64,000 bases of DNA from positions 272,777,618-272,841,617 of the forward strand of contig NC_066584.1 of NCBI RefSeq assembly GCF_024323335.1, written 5' to 3'. A model generated the notes under the pieces. It was not told the DNA's origin. It saw only the letters and a list, made by a program, of their open reading frames with translations, and did no database searches. Positions 11,309 to 22,895 of the stretch are shown one piece after another. The position numbers and the translations under genes were made by a program. Source of the stretch: Lathyrus oleraceus. Lineage: Eukaryota > Streptophyta > Magnoliopsida > Fabales > Fabaceae. Positions within the stretch are counted from its first letter, which is position 1. Every line of letters begins with the position of its first letter.

Positions 11309-14300
11309 TGTTAGAGTAAGTCCTAATAGCCAATCAGTATTGGCTATATATATTTTTTGTATCATGACCTTGATATATATTATTTGTTAATATGTATTTA
11401 TTATTAGGAATTATATTTATTATGTTATTTGTATATGACATAATAAAGTTCTTAGAATAATTAGTCAATTTAACGATCCATTAAGTGTCACTTAATCATG
11501 AGATCTCATTAAACATAAGAACGTTATTCTTAAAGTATATGTAGTCCAAATTTACTGTCACATAGAACAACAATAATGCATAAAGACTATTATGTGAGTA
11601 GATTGATGATTGTATCTCATAGGTCATGTATATGAGATATCAAGTCTTCATGTAAATATAAATATTAAGAGTAATATTTATACTGGATTGACCCACCATG
11701 AGAATACTACATAGTTTTGTATATAAGTGTCATAAGTTATTCTCATAGCGATATTGGTGTACACCACCTTTCGACCTGAAACTACTATGTGTAACACCCC
11801 GATTTTAGTATATTTATTTTTAATTAAATTAAAATTAATTTTATTTGGTTATTAGTGTTTTTGGCATGTTTAGTGGTTCTAGGGGGTTTATTGGAGAATA
11901 TAAAGAATTAATGAGAATTTTGGTTATTTTAAATAATTAGAATAATAAAAAAAATATGAAGTTGAGGAGTTTGGGTTGAAATTGAGAATAATGAATTAAT
12001 GTGGTAAAGTGGTGAGAGATTAAGGGAACGTTGGGTCTAAGTGTAATAGTTAAAAGATAAATTAGGTTAATATGAATTTTAAAAGAAATAATGGAAATTA
12101 GATTTTAGTTTGACTTTACGTGAAAATTAGAGTTTTGGAGAAAAGAGAATTTGGGAGAGAAGAACAACACAAGTTTTAAGGAAGAAGAAGAGCCTGATTC
12201 ATATAGAGAGTTTTCTTGCTGGAAATCTAAGGTAAGGGAGGGGGATTACTTTAATATAGGCATCAATTTCATGAAGGGTAGAGAGGGATCCTCACACTTC
12301 TCTAGGTTTTCTTATCTTTTTCACCATTATTAAATACACGATGTGTTTGAGGAAGATTATGTGAAACTTAATCCATATGCTATGATGAATATGAATTGGC
12401 ATGGTAACTCTAATGTTGATGTGTGAATGTATTTGTATGTACATAGTTATTTGATTGTTGTTCATATTTGGGGTTGAGGTATGATGAATATGGTCAATTA
12501 ATGAGATAATGTTGACTTGGATGTTGAAAAATGATAATTAATTGATGATTATTTGATGTTCATTCTGTATATTTAACGTTTTTTGATGTTAAAATCATGC
12601 TATAATTATTGTATGATGAATTATGAACATTATGGTTTTTACGAAATCAAAATCGTAATCAGAGCTCCAAAAGTGCGACAATGGGGGAAAATTGCAAAAC
12701 AACATTTTTGGGTCCTAGGTACTGCTGCGAGCTGTAGAAGCTGATACAAATGGTAGTAGCAACTCCCTGGATTTTTTACCAAGTGAGTCGTTTTGAGCGT
12801 AAGTTGAGTTTTGTGACCTTGTTTGAGACGCAGTTCAAAATGTTGGATAGCTGACGCGTAACTCTACCTTATAATAATGCTTTAGAAATTAAACATGTAC
12901 ATGAAAATATGAATGATGTATTTTTCTTGTGAAAGTATTATGAGATGATTATTGAATAATTATATAATCATGAAATTGAGGATTGTTATGTGTTGTCGGA
13001 GAGCGTGACAAAACGTTGTGATAAAGTATTATGATGAGTTGAATAATATTTGAAATGTGTGTATGATTGTATGATTATGTATTGTTGAATATATTTTCAT
13101 ATCATACTTATTGTGTTGAGGTGATGGCCTTATTGGCGGTGTGCACAGTCAGAAGTGGGGTCAGTTGTGAGCGATCATATTTGCATGATGTTGTCGAGTT
13201 CATGCATCCTGGTGTATGAACTTCGATTTGATGATGTGCTCTGATACAAATGGGGATTCGGTGATGCATTACTATTTCTATGGTGATGATCAGTAATGAT
13301 TTTGGTGCGTTCTGGTCTAGTGGTATAATAGGGAGTGAGTTGGGGAAAAATCAGTAACAAACCTCTAATATCCAATTGAGTCTGTACCACATTTTCATAT
13401 AGAGTTAAGGTGTTTATATATTGCATATATATACATGCATTGTGATTGATTGTTATTATTGTTATGGTAAATGATGTATGTGGTTTATGAATTAATGGTC
13501 TGTGGATGATTGATGAATATGTGGTGTTTTGTGTAGTAGTTGTATGTTGTTCATTATTATATGTGTTACTACACGTGCTATGTTTTGCACCGTTAATTAT
13601 TTGAGCATATTCTCACCCCTTTCTGTTTGTTGTTGCGTGTGTACTCTTCTAGGGTACAGACGATTAGGTACAAGAGTAGATGATTAATGCTAAAAGATGG
13701 TGTTGTGCCTATTTAGTTATTTATAGTTTGGATCTTAGTGGAGTCGCCTGATATGTAACACCAGGGAACGAGTTGTTCTATGCTTTCTTCTATTGCATGC
13801 CTTATTTCTTTTGAGAGTTGTCCATCCACTTTCTCATTTATTGTCGTTGAGGATTATATGTTAAACTTATCGGTTTTCGCTACTTATTTCTGAAAGTTTT
13901 ATTTGTTGTTCTTTTATGTTATGGTGAAGCATGCGTGACACTCTATTTGTTGATTTATATTGAATTACTTTATTAAATGTCAAGTTGGGAAAATAAGGTG
14001 TTACACCAAGGACCCTAGATTTGGAGTCAAATACTTTATTATCAATCAAATGTTGTCTGTAATAGGATGACCATATAGATGGTTGATGGGTATTTTATAA
14101 ATCACGTTGAGGGACATAATGACATAGATGAGATTTGCCCCTCATACACATACAAGAGTAATATATGTGAGTCCCTTGATACAGTATGACTATAAAATGC
14201 ATGATTGTGCTCAAATAAGTCGATATGAGATATTGAGCTTATTTGTTGTTATCAAGTATACTCGGGGATCAAGGAATAAAATATTGACTATAAAAGGGTG

Positions 14301-14730
14301 ACACATTATATGCATTGTGTTCAATATAGATATAAGGACAAAAGGGTAATTGTACACATAATCATTATCACATAAATGTTATGTCATATTACACAACATT
14401 ATCGTTATTTGGTTAGTAGTGATGTGTTGTTACATACTGTTTAGTGTTTATAATATTAAATAAGTAATTTAATAATATTATCAACGTTACAATAACCTAT
14501 AGTATCACACACATATAATACTAATAGTGGAATGACCGATAAAATTAAATAAGATTTAATTTAATTGTGTTAATAGTATTTAAATTATTTAATACATTAA
14601 CACATATATAATCTATTTGATTAAATATAATTTAATTAAATAAATGAGAATTAACTGTTGATTAATATTTTATTTATTTAATCAAAAGATTCGAAAAACT
14701 CTTCTTAAATCCCTATAGTGTCATAGTCTG
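11309..14730 (+). mobile_element. copia-type LTR-like block, split by a gypsy solo LTR
   Basis: Begins TGTTAGAGTAAGTCCTAATA immediately after the gypsy pol fragment and resembles a dispersed legume copia-type LTR. It is interrupted at 11789/14006 and resumes as CCAAGGACCCTAGATTTGGA. Its right end is unclear; I place it near 14730 because family-like sequence fades there. No gag-pol is attached, so it may be a solo LTR. The left side abuts gypsy DNA directly, suggesting insertion into the older RT fragment. Confidence 0.4.
11790..14005 (+). mobile_element. solo LTR of a Ty3-gypsy (probably Tekay/chromovirus) element
   Basis: Starts TGTAACACCCCGATTTTAG and ends GGTGTTACA, giving 9 bp inverted terminal repeats (TGTAACACC/GGTGTTACA) with TG...CA ends, 2216 bp in total. 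The start and end are those commonly seen in legume Tekay-like LTRs. There is no internal domain, so it is a solo LTR. Flanking 5-mers are CTATG (11785-11789) and CCAAG (14006-14010), which match at three of five positions only, so a decayed target-site duplication is possible but unproven. Short ORFs inside have no recognisable product. Confidence 0.7.
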
Positions 14731-15435
14731 GTTCAGATTAAATCATTAAATTCAATGTGTTTGATGTATAATGATTTTATATGGATCAAATGGTTTATAA
14801 AATTAGATTTGAATATAATTGTATTCTGTTGGAATTTTAATTTGGTAAAATTTGCTTCGGAATTGTTTCACTATTTTTCTATATCAAAACAGTTCACCAT
14901 AGTAGCACAGTGTGGTATTTTATTAAGAGGGCATATGAAATCAACGAAAAATATTGGTTTTTTATTGTCTTTGAATTTGATATATATGTATGCTTAACCA
15001 AAAGAAAATAGATTCCTATCTCTTCTGTTTGTTAATTTTCGATGATCAATAGCAATTCAAGATGCATAATGAATATTATGATTCTTAAGTTAATATTTTA
15101 TAAATTATGAAAGGAATAATATTATTTTACTCACTACCATATAAGACTAATTTTGGGGATAAAGGAATAATATTATTTTACTCACTACCATATAAGACTA
15201 ATTTTGCTTTATGCTTAGTAAATTTATTTTATAAAATTAAGTTTGTCATACGAAGATTTTGTTATTTTAGATATTGTAAAATTGTCTTTTTAAAAAATTA
15301 ATATTGTCATATGAAAAATTTGTTATTTTAAATTTTGTAAATTTTTTTTTTTTTGCAAAACTAACCCTATAAAGTTATTTTTTTAAAAACTAACTTTGCC
15401 ATATGAAAATGATAAGGTTAATTTTACAAAAAAAA
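14731..15435. other. AT-rich DNA with small duplications
   Basis: No gene recognised. It includes the 51 bp duplication at 15110-15206 and, at about 15240-15350, an imperfect repeat around TTGTTATTTTA...TTTGTAAA. Confidence 0.5.
15110..15206 (+). repeat. 51 bp tandem duplication
   Basis: AAAGGAATAATATTATTTTA begins at 15110 and again at 15161; the two copies are identical over about 46 bases through ATAAGACTAATTTTG. Period 51 bp, so an ORF reading through it simply repeats 17 residues. The perfect match suggests a recent event. Confidence 0.9.
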
Positions 15436-16991
15436 AATTATGAGAGCATTCAAAACACCAGCTTCTCACTACCAGATTTGAGAATCTAAAGATGAAAGAT
15501 GATGAGAGCATTCATGATTTTCATATGAATGTTCTTGAAATTGCAAATTTATCTAGTGCCTTGGGAGAGAAGATGTCAGAAGAAAAGTTGGTTAGAAGAA
15601 TTCTCAGGTCCCAAGCTAAGAAATTTGACATGAAGGTCACAGCCATTGAAGAAGCCCAAGACATCATCAACATGAGAGTAGATGAATTTGTTGGGTCACT
15701 CCAAACTTTTGAATTGGATATTAGTGACAGGTCTGAAAAGAAGAAAAAAAGCATAACTTTTGTATCCAACACTAAAGATGAAGAGGGCCAATGTGACTTG
15801 GATACTGATAAGGGAATGTATAATGTTATTGTACTACTTAAGAGACAATTCAATAAGGCGCTGAAGGGAATGGATAGGAAGTCGAGACCAAATGTCAAGA
15901 ACATCTCATCTGACATCAGCAAGAATAGTGATTCCCAGAGAAAAGCAAGAACAGAAGAAAAGCCCAATCAAGGAAAAATGTATTCAGTGTCATGAATGTG
16001 AGGGTTTTGGTCACATGAGATTAGAATGTCCCACGTATCTCAAGAAACAAAAGAAAGGCTTGTCTGTTTCTCCATATGATGATTCTGAAGGTGAAACTAA
16101 TGATGAAACTGCTAAGCATATTATAACTTTCACTAGTAGATATGAATCTGATGAAGATTCTTGTGATGAGGATGTCTCTTATGAAGAATTGGTTGCTTCC
16201 TACAAAGAGCTTTGTGTCAGAAATGGAGAGGTATGTAAGACATGAGAAGAGCAGAAGAGAATCATAGGTCAACTACAAGCTGAAAAAGAGAAACTTTTAT
16301 CTACTATAACTGATCTTGAAAATGAGGTAACTCTATTGTCTTCTAAATTTGAAAACATGACTAAATCCTTAAGAATGTTGAACAATGGGTCTGATATACT
16401 AGATGAAATTATTCAAGTTGGAAAAGAGGCTGGAAACTTAAAAGGTATATGTTTTAATTACCAATATCAAAATAAACAAGGAAAAACCCCTATGACAAAA
16501 TTTATTCCTCCAGAAAGGAAGTATGAGCCCATGATGTCCGACAAAGTGTTACAATATCCTTCCAGACATCAGAAAACTCAAACTAAAGTCAACTTTTTGC
16601 CTTGGAAATGTCATTATTGTATTAAATATGGACATATAAAGCCTTTATGTTACAGACTACATGGTTATCCAAAACATCCAACACATCCTAGGGCTAATCA
16701 TGTAATGATTAAAACTAGAAAGGAGTGGAAACCTAAGGTTGTTCCACATGAAACTACTTATTCTTCCACATGCCTAATGTCCAAGGAAGATGAAGTCAAG
16801 TTGTGGCACCAGAAGCTTGGACATCTGGATCTCAAAGGGATACCTCTTGGTTACTCTACAAATAGTAGAGCTTACATACTATTTAACTCCAGAACCAAGG
16901 GCGCGATGGAATCCATTAATGTTGTGGTTGATGATTCAATTATTGTAAAAGGAAATGATGTTGATGAAGATGTTGGAACATCATCTCAGTA
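15436..16991 (+). pseudogene. gag: Ty1-copia gag to integrase remnant with internal deletion
   Basis: The sequence is 5' truncated and starts inside gag (LLTTRFENLKMKDDESIHDF). The gag domain runs to about 15770. A frame change near 15900-15960 leads to zinc knuckle one (CHECEGFGHMRLEC, about 15990-16035), an acidic segment, a TGA at 16243-16245, a coiled-coil piece (16250-16450) and a second knuckle-like motif (CHYCIKYGHIKPLCYRLHGYP, about 16608-16670). It then carries the GAG-pre-integrase motif LWHQKLGHLDLKG (about 16800-16840). This is joined directly to the segment that normally follows integrase (LGYSTNSRAYILFNSRTKGA, about 16850-16910), so the integrase core is deleted. RT and RNase H are also absent. 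Confidence 0.8.
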
Positions 16992-17246
16992 GACTGATTC
17001 TTCAGAAAATATGGAAAACAGTAAGTAAAACATTGAGCCAGCAAGGTATGAATCAGATGCTTTTGCTGACATCTAAGCTGTTTGTTTTTTTGTTTGATTT
17101 TGAATGTTTTTTGTGGGCCTTTTCCATGAGTATTGCACCTCTGTGTGCCATGACTTGTACCTTTAACTCACATGTGCTGCTACTTCTTTGCTCTATTGCT
17201 TTGTTGCCATTGGTGAAGGTCTGCTTGGTTTGTCATATTCTGGCTA

Positions 17247-17260
17247 AAAAGGGGGAGTAG
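17247..17260 (+). promoter_or_regulatory. polypurine tract of the copia element
   Basis: AAAAAGGGGGAGTAG lies between the remnant ORFs and the LTR, as expected for a copia PPT. Confidence 0.6.
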
Positions 17261-17262
17261 AT

Positions 17263-18855
17263 AGTGTAGAGATGTCTAGTTGTGCTCTTGATTTTTTTGT
17301 ATTATCTGTGTGAAGGCTGCTTCTTTGAGGAGGAGTATGTTTCCTGTGTGACAAGGGGAGGTTTTTTTTTTTGTTGTTGATCATGACATTCAGGGGGAAT
17401 TTGATTTGTTTGTACCAAGGCTGTTGTGTACTTGCTGTGATGTCAGACAGAATGTCTTGACATTTTGTTTCAGAGAATTTTGTTTTTGTTTAGGCTGTTG
17501 TGTACTTGTTGTGATGTCATATTGGTTGTCTTGACATTTTATTTCAGATATTTTTTATTGTGCTTAGGTTGTTGTGTGATTGTTGTGATGTCAGACCGAA
17601 TGTCTTGAAATTTTGTTTCTGAAGGAGGCTTGGAGTGTGAGAGTTTATTTCTCTTTATGTCTTTTCTACGAGGATGGGTTTCTACTACATATTTCTGTTG
17701 TCTGTGCCTCTGATATGTCTTGGTGTTATACCAAGTTTTTGGTTTTTGTGCTTGTGATTATTGTTGTTGTTTTATCTTTTCTCCAGCTATGTGCTTGTGA
17801 TTATTGTTGTTAGTTCTGTGTTTTTATGATTGGCAGCAATTTTGTTAAAACTTGTATCACAGTAAGAAGTTGAGCAAGATGTCGTGACATGTTGATCATA
17901 CATTTTGCATGTTTTGTTTTACTTCTTGGAAGACTTATTTTATTATGAGATATCTGAAGATTCTCTGAATATTTAGCTATCATATCTGACTGTCCAAGAA
18001 GGTTTATTTTAGGAACTCTTGTTTCGTTTCCAACTGTTCACTTGTTTCATAAAAAGGGATGTTGACACATTTTAAGGAAACATTAGATCAAATTTGGTTT
18101 AATTCTGCAGAAGATTGTGCATAATGGATGTCGAAACATTTAAGGAAAAATTTGATTTGATTCTGCAGACAGATATCAAAACATTTAATGAGACATCTGA
18201 TTTGATTTGATTTGTTTTGGATCTACTGATTTTTTATGCCTAAGCCCATGCTTACCAATGGCTTATTGAAGAGGGTGTTACTAAACCTAAAGGACAGAAG
18301 AAAGAGTTGTGCTGGAAATTGTTATTGTTAGAGTTTAGTTGTCATTATTATTTGTTAGTCATTCTAGTATCTCTTTGTTGCTTAAATTGGACTGAGTTAT
18401 TGAGTTGTAATTGTGAATCACTCATGAGCTTTTAAGCAAGAGTGCATTTTGTTTCATTGGAAATGTGTCTTCTATTTTTTGATTGTTTTTCAGTTCTTAT
18501 CACTATTGTAATTGAAGGAAAGTGAGAAGGGTCTCATATCTAGGAGAGACTTCGATAGAAATTCCACGAATAGTGATTAGGTGAGAAGTTTGTAAAACCA
18601 GAGGTTGTTTAGAACTTCAAACTAATATTGTTATAGTGGATTTCCTTTCTGGCTTGGATGCCCCTATATGTAGGTGTTGTTGCACCGAACTGGGTTAACA
18701 ATTGACCTGTGTTATTTTCTTCCTGTTTTTACACTATAATTGTCTCTGGTGTGACATGTCCTGGTCTTGGTGTCGTGACATCGTATACGACATCTGTTAT
18801 CTACTTACTATTATTATTGTGTGGAGTCCTGATACTAGTGTCGTGACATCACATA
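17263..18855 (+). mobile_element. 3' LTR of the plus-strand copia element
   Basis: Starts near TGTAGAGATGTCTAGTTG after the PPT and extends to about 18855, where a different copia gag begins. It shares the module GGATTTCCTTTCT...GTAGGTGTTGTTGCA...ACTGGGTTA (18640-18700) with the minus-strand LTR at 9251-10186, so the two elements are one family in opposite orientation. The last 100 bp hold two near-copies of GTGTCGTGACATC...TACGA (about 18771 and 18840). Both ends are approximate. Confidence 0.55.
17405..17625 (+). repeat. three imperfect ~85 bp tandem repeats inside the LTR
   Basis: Three units each contain GGCTGTTGTGTACTTG or a variant, then TGTGATGTCA, a variable spacer, TGTCTTGACATTTTGTTTC and a T-rich tail. 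Copies start near 17420, 17492 and 17568. They probably belong to the U3 region. Confidence 0.7.
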
Positions 18856-18861
18856 CGAAAT

Positions 18862-19756
18862 TTGATATCTGAATACCAGAATTTCATCAAGAAGTACAGG
18901 AAAGAGAAGGGTAAGAATCTTGTTAATGATAAGAAATTAAGCAAGAACTCAAAGAATCATTATGATTCTATCAAGAAAGGAAATGGCAACAAGTATTCTG
19001 GGAAGAAAGTTGACATGAAAGAGGTGTGGCGTTACAATTATCAAGGATTTGGTCACTATGCTCGAGACTGTCGAAGAAAGAAGGAAACACGAGTGAAAGA
19101 TAGTGATGAGTTGCAATATGCATATGTATAAGATATTGATTCTGATTATGTGCTACTCATGGCCAACACCCAGTCGAACACTAAGCAAATCAATATGTTG
19201 TACATGGATTCAGGATGCAGTTACCACATGGCTGGTAATAAAACCTGGTTCACCACGCTAAATGAATCAGTCAAGAAAGTGATAAAGTTTACAGATGGCA
19301 GGCAGATCACATCAGGTGGAATAGGAGATATATTTTGTGTTAGGAAGGATGGTCGAAAAGACAGCATCTCATGGAGCTCAAGGATGCCAAGCATTATGGA
19401 TTTGTTATCGTGTGAAGTTGAGTATGTGGCTGCATCATATGCAACATGCAAAGCAACATGGATAGAGATGTTGCTCGAAGAGCTTAAGATAATGGAACCT
19501 AGGAAAATGAAATTGATTGTTGACAACAAGTCAGCTATCGACTTAGCGAACCATCCAGTGTGCCATGGTCGAAGTAAGCATATATAGAGAAGATATCATA
19601 TTCCGAGGGGTCAAGTCAATAAAGGAAAGCTTGAACTTGGGCATTGCAAGACAGAAGTGCAACTAGTTGACATACTCACCAAACCCCTGGAGAAAGTTAG
19701 GTTTAACGAGTTAAAGACAAGAATTGGGATGAGAAGTCTCGAGAACATGAATTAGG
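18862..19756 (+). pseudogene. Ty1-copia remnant: gag zinc knuckle and protease start joined to RNase H
   Basis: The first piece (18862-19131) is the C-terminal gag with a zinc knuckle whose first cysteines are lost (WRYNYQGFGHYARDC instead of CX2C). After a TAA (19129-19131), protease follows with the DSGCSYHM active-site box (19207-19230) and DGRQITSGGIGDI. The frame then goes from RKDGRKDSI straight into RNase H (SWSSRMPSIMDLLSCEVEYVAAS, VDNKSAIDLANHP, HGRSKHI). A stop follows at 19585-19587, with the C-terminus readable to LTKPLEKVRF and SLENMN. Integrase and the whole RT are missing, yet the joint keeps the frame open (19150-19587). The gag 5' end is truncated at the preceding LTR. Confidence 0.85.
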
Positions 19757-19761
19757 GGGGG
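19752..19761 (+). promoter_or_regulatory. polypurine tract
   Basis: TTAGGGGGGG directly before the LTR start TGTTAGAAG; it overlaps the stop codon of the pol reading frame, as is common in copia elements. Confidence 0.75.
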
Positions 19762-20106
19762 TGTTAGAAGTTGTAATTCGAAGTTTTGATTGAGAGCTAG
19801 CATTCAACTAGGTCAAAACAGCTAGTCAAAGTTGTCGTAGTCAATTGTATTCGACAGAGTCGAATACAACATAGATTAGTCTTGAAATGTAACTTGTAGT
19901 TTTGTATTTTACATTTTATACGTTTTGGGCTTGGGTCGATTTGTATGGTATGAGTCTGGGCTTTAGTTGCCTATATAAAGGGTCATGGATGAAGTAAACA
20001 TAACTTCACTCAATCCTATTTTTTCATAATTCAGTTTACAGTTTTCTCTCTTTTCTCTCTTCTTCTTCTCTGTTTTTTATATTTCTTGAAAACTTTTATT
20101 CCAACA
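19762..20106 (+). mobile_element. 3' LTR of the short copia element
   Basis: 345 bp with ends TGTTAGAA and TTCCAACA (near-perfect inverted 8-mers). A TATA box CTATATAAAG lies at 19971-19980, followed by a T/C-rich R-U5 region. The 5' LTR is not in the window. Boundaries are well supported by PPT and TG/CA ends. Confidence 0.85.
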
Positions 20107-20169
20107 TATTTGATACACTATTTTGTTTCCTTCCATTAAATTAGTGTAATGATTATTATACATTTGAAT

Positions 20170-20400
20170 CACTACTATGAGAAACACCTATAATCACGGT
20201 TGTAAAAGCCCTATAATCACGGTTGAGCAACTGTGGTAAATTAGCATGGGATTGTAAGTAAGTTATTGATAACCACGACCTATTAGTCGTGGAAATAAAC
20301 TGAAAAATGCGTTATAGATAACCACAGTTGTAATAAACAATCATTGTGAAAGGCCAGTATTCATTTTTCATTTTTGCCACATATTTTTCCTAACTACGTT
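20170..20400 (+). mobile_element. possible CACTA-type transposon terminus
   Basis: CACTACTATGAGAAACACC at 20170 resembles the CACTA terminal inverted repeat. It is followed by repeated subterminal motifs TATAATCACGGTTG (20190 and 20212), GATAACCACGACC and GATAACCACAGTTG, typical of subterminal binding repeats in such elements. The matching right end was not found. Related motifs (AATTCCAACCGAGGTT, AATTCCAACCGTGGTT) recur at 21000-21255. A non-autonomous or truncated copy is the likeliest reading. Confidence 0.4.
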
Positions 20401-20440
20401 GATAAATTTCATCACAATATATAATATTAAATATTTTCAA

Positions 20441-20806
20441 CACAAGAACAACAACAATAATAACAAAAACAATAAGAATAGCAACAAGAATAATAATAAC
20501 AACTACAACAACAACAAGAATAACAAGAACAACAATAAGAACAACCACAAGAACAACAAAAACAACAACAACAACAACATAAACAACAATAACATAAACA
20601 ACAACAACAACAAAAACAAAAACAACAACAACATAAACAACAACAACAAAAACAACAACAACAAGAAGAACAACAACAAAAATAATGATAACAACAACGA
20701 CAATAACAACAAGAACAACAACAATAACAACAATAACAAGAATAACAACAACAAGAACAACAAGAACGACAAGAAAAACGACAAAATAAATAAATATAAT
20801 CGTTAA
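20441..20806 (+). repeat. AAC-rich trinucleotide microsatellite
   Basis: About 365 bp of imperfect (AAC/AAT/AAG)n. The long frames on both strands (poly-Asn/Lys on plus, poly-Leu or poly-Cys on minus) are by-products of the repeat, not genes. Confidence 0.95.
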
Positions 20807-21300
20807 ACAATAGCATTACCTGACACAACAACAATTAACTTTACTAAGTTTAATCCATGCTTTCCATGCATCATTCGATTAAGAGAAGAGATGATGGAGT
20901 TCAGAAACTTGAAATGGAAAAAGTTTGAAGGCAGAAGATGGAAGAATATTGTCTAAGTACGTATAGGGAAAAAGTGAAAGAACTAAGAGTGTTATATATC
21001 CTTAAAAAAGGTGCGACTTTTCCCCACGATTGGAATTCCAAACATGGTGAGAAATGGCTTAAAAATAAGTTAAAAATAAAAAATATTGGTGTTGGGATTC
21101 GAAGCCATGACCATACATCACTTTTCACCATGGTTAGAATTCCAACCGAGGTTATAAGTGATTTAAAAATAAGTAAAAAAACAAAAGTGTTGGTGTTGGG
21201 ATTTGAACCATGACCAAACGCCACTTATCACTAGGGTTGGAATTCCAACCGTGGTTAAAATAAGTGAGACAAAACTTAAGAAGAATCCATCGATTAAAAA
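20807..21300. repeat. duplicated motifs next to the microsatellite
   Basis: Three imperfect copies of a block with GGAATTCCAA(A/C)C..GG, AAAAATAAGT and TTGGTGTTGGGATT-GAA-CCATGACC occur near 21025-21115, 21130-21215 and 21235-21260. No coding similarity. It may be the inner part of the CACTA-like element. Confidence 0.45.
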
Positions 21301-22895
21301 TTTCTCAATTAAATGTTTGTCTTTTCCATCTGAGGTGTACCTCCCGAATAATTTTTGTAATCATGGGTTCATTTAGTTCCATCTATTCCATTAGTGGTTC
21401 GACCCTTTTCTAGGACTGCTTTTATTTGTGGAGCCCCTCACTCTCGCGACTCACTCTGGTTTATGTTACCTTCCTATTGATCCACATTTCCCTTGTCGGG
21501 TTTTGTATCCAAAATATTGGTACAAGCTTCATTTTAACTGGTTTATTTTCTCCTACTGTACCAAGTCGATATCTCTTTCTCTGGACGAGGTGATGATGAA
21601 TGAGGAAATGTAATCCTAGTTTCAAGGGCTTAGCTATGAGGATGTGTTGAACCATGGTGAGGTGCCTTTTAACCATATGAGGAAGAGGCAAATTGATACT
21701 CATGCTATCTTGAGTGCAATTACTCTTGAGGAGAGGATGAAGATTTTTGGATAGAGAGGAGTCTTCATGCTTCTTTTTTTGAACATGCGTACATTTCATT
21801 TTGCAGATAGCATGGATAAAATAACCAAGTTGAACATGGTCTACAACCTTACTGATGCTCTAATTATTTAGGTTGTGATGAATGCAGGGATTTCTTCTTC
21901 TTCTTCCCCCAATCCTTCTTTGGCCCTTTATCCTACTCAGACACTAGAAGCTTCAACTTATGTGTTCTAGGTGGATCATCTTGTGGATGCCACATCCACT
22001 TTGATGGTGGGGGAACAAATTTCTCTTCCAGTTTCAACCAAAAGGGATTGGGAAGAGGAACAACAATTTTCCCGGACTCAGAGTCGTCCAAAACGACTCA
22101 GGTCGCTGTGATGACGCTTATTGGGATGTGACTCATTTTATATAGATACCATACGTCTTTTCTTCCTCACTTTCTTGCACTTATGAGAAGGTTGTTGATA
22201 TCGTCTCAACGCCATATTTATCCTTCGTCCAGAATCTCCATGAAGGGGATAAGATGGAAATGGCCACTAAGCTTGCTCATATCATGTTAAAAGATGCTTC
22301 GTTCTTTTCCTAGGTAGTCCTTTCAAGAAAACGGATATTTGGATAAGGAATACAAAATCTATGGAGTTGAGGTTCACTAATCTTCATAAGGAGCTAGCTA
22401 CGTTGCAAGATGATATTAAGCCACTAACTCTTTGTAAGAGGCAATACAAATACATGGTTCTTCTTCAACTCTAGCGGCTCATGTGGCTGAATTGCATGGT
22501 TCTCTCAAAGATGCAGAGAAGCAATACAAGGCCACTTATGATTCTGTTAAGGAAAAGGCTCTCCAAGTGGAAAAGTATCAGAAAGATGTAGAGGCTTTGA
22601 AAGCTCTCCAACACAAGGTTGTAGGCTTAAGGTAGAAGCTTCATGATGTTATTCAATAGACTATGTGGGACATTCTCGGAGTCTTAGAGTGAATTGTGGA
22701 GAAGACGGGGAACTTTTGCTCTAATGTTGTGGTTTCTCCTGAAGCGCTGGATCCTTTTAAGTTCGTTCCCTAGGGAACTCAAGGGGTGGCCCCGGTATCT
22801 CTACTTCAAATGCCTTAGCTTGGTTTTCCTTTTGTATTATTTATTTCCTGCAATGTTTCTCAGGCTTTTGTGCCTTATGTGCAATTACTTTTGAT
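21301..22895 (+). pseudogene. decayed transposon-encoded ORF with coiled-coil C-terminus
   Basis: No single frame survives, but connected pieces read plausibly: PHFPCRVLYPKYWYKLHFNW (about 21480-21540), YEDVLNHGEVPFNHMRKRQI (about 21635-21695), a linker rich in Ser/Pro, and a Lys/Glu/Leu-rich helical part (SVKEKALQVEKYQKDVEALK, about 22540-22600). It ends VVSPEALDPFKFV (about 22730-22770). Layout and coiled coil resemble the extra ORFs carried by legume gypsy elements outside gag-pol. I cannot name a function. Downstream non-coding DNA continues to 23237 and beyond the inserted LTR. Confidence 0.4.

Noticed and set aside
20399..20834. Three long overlapping frames (poly-Asn/Lys, poly-Cys, poly-Leu)
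   Set aside because: They are products of an AAC-type microsatellite open in several frames on both strands.
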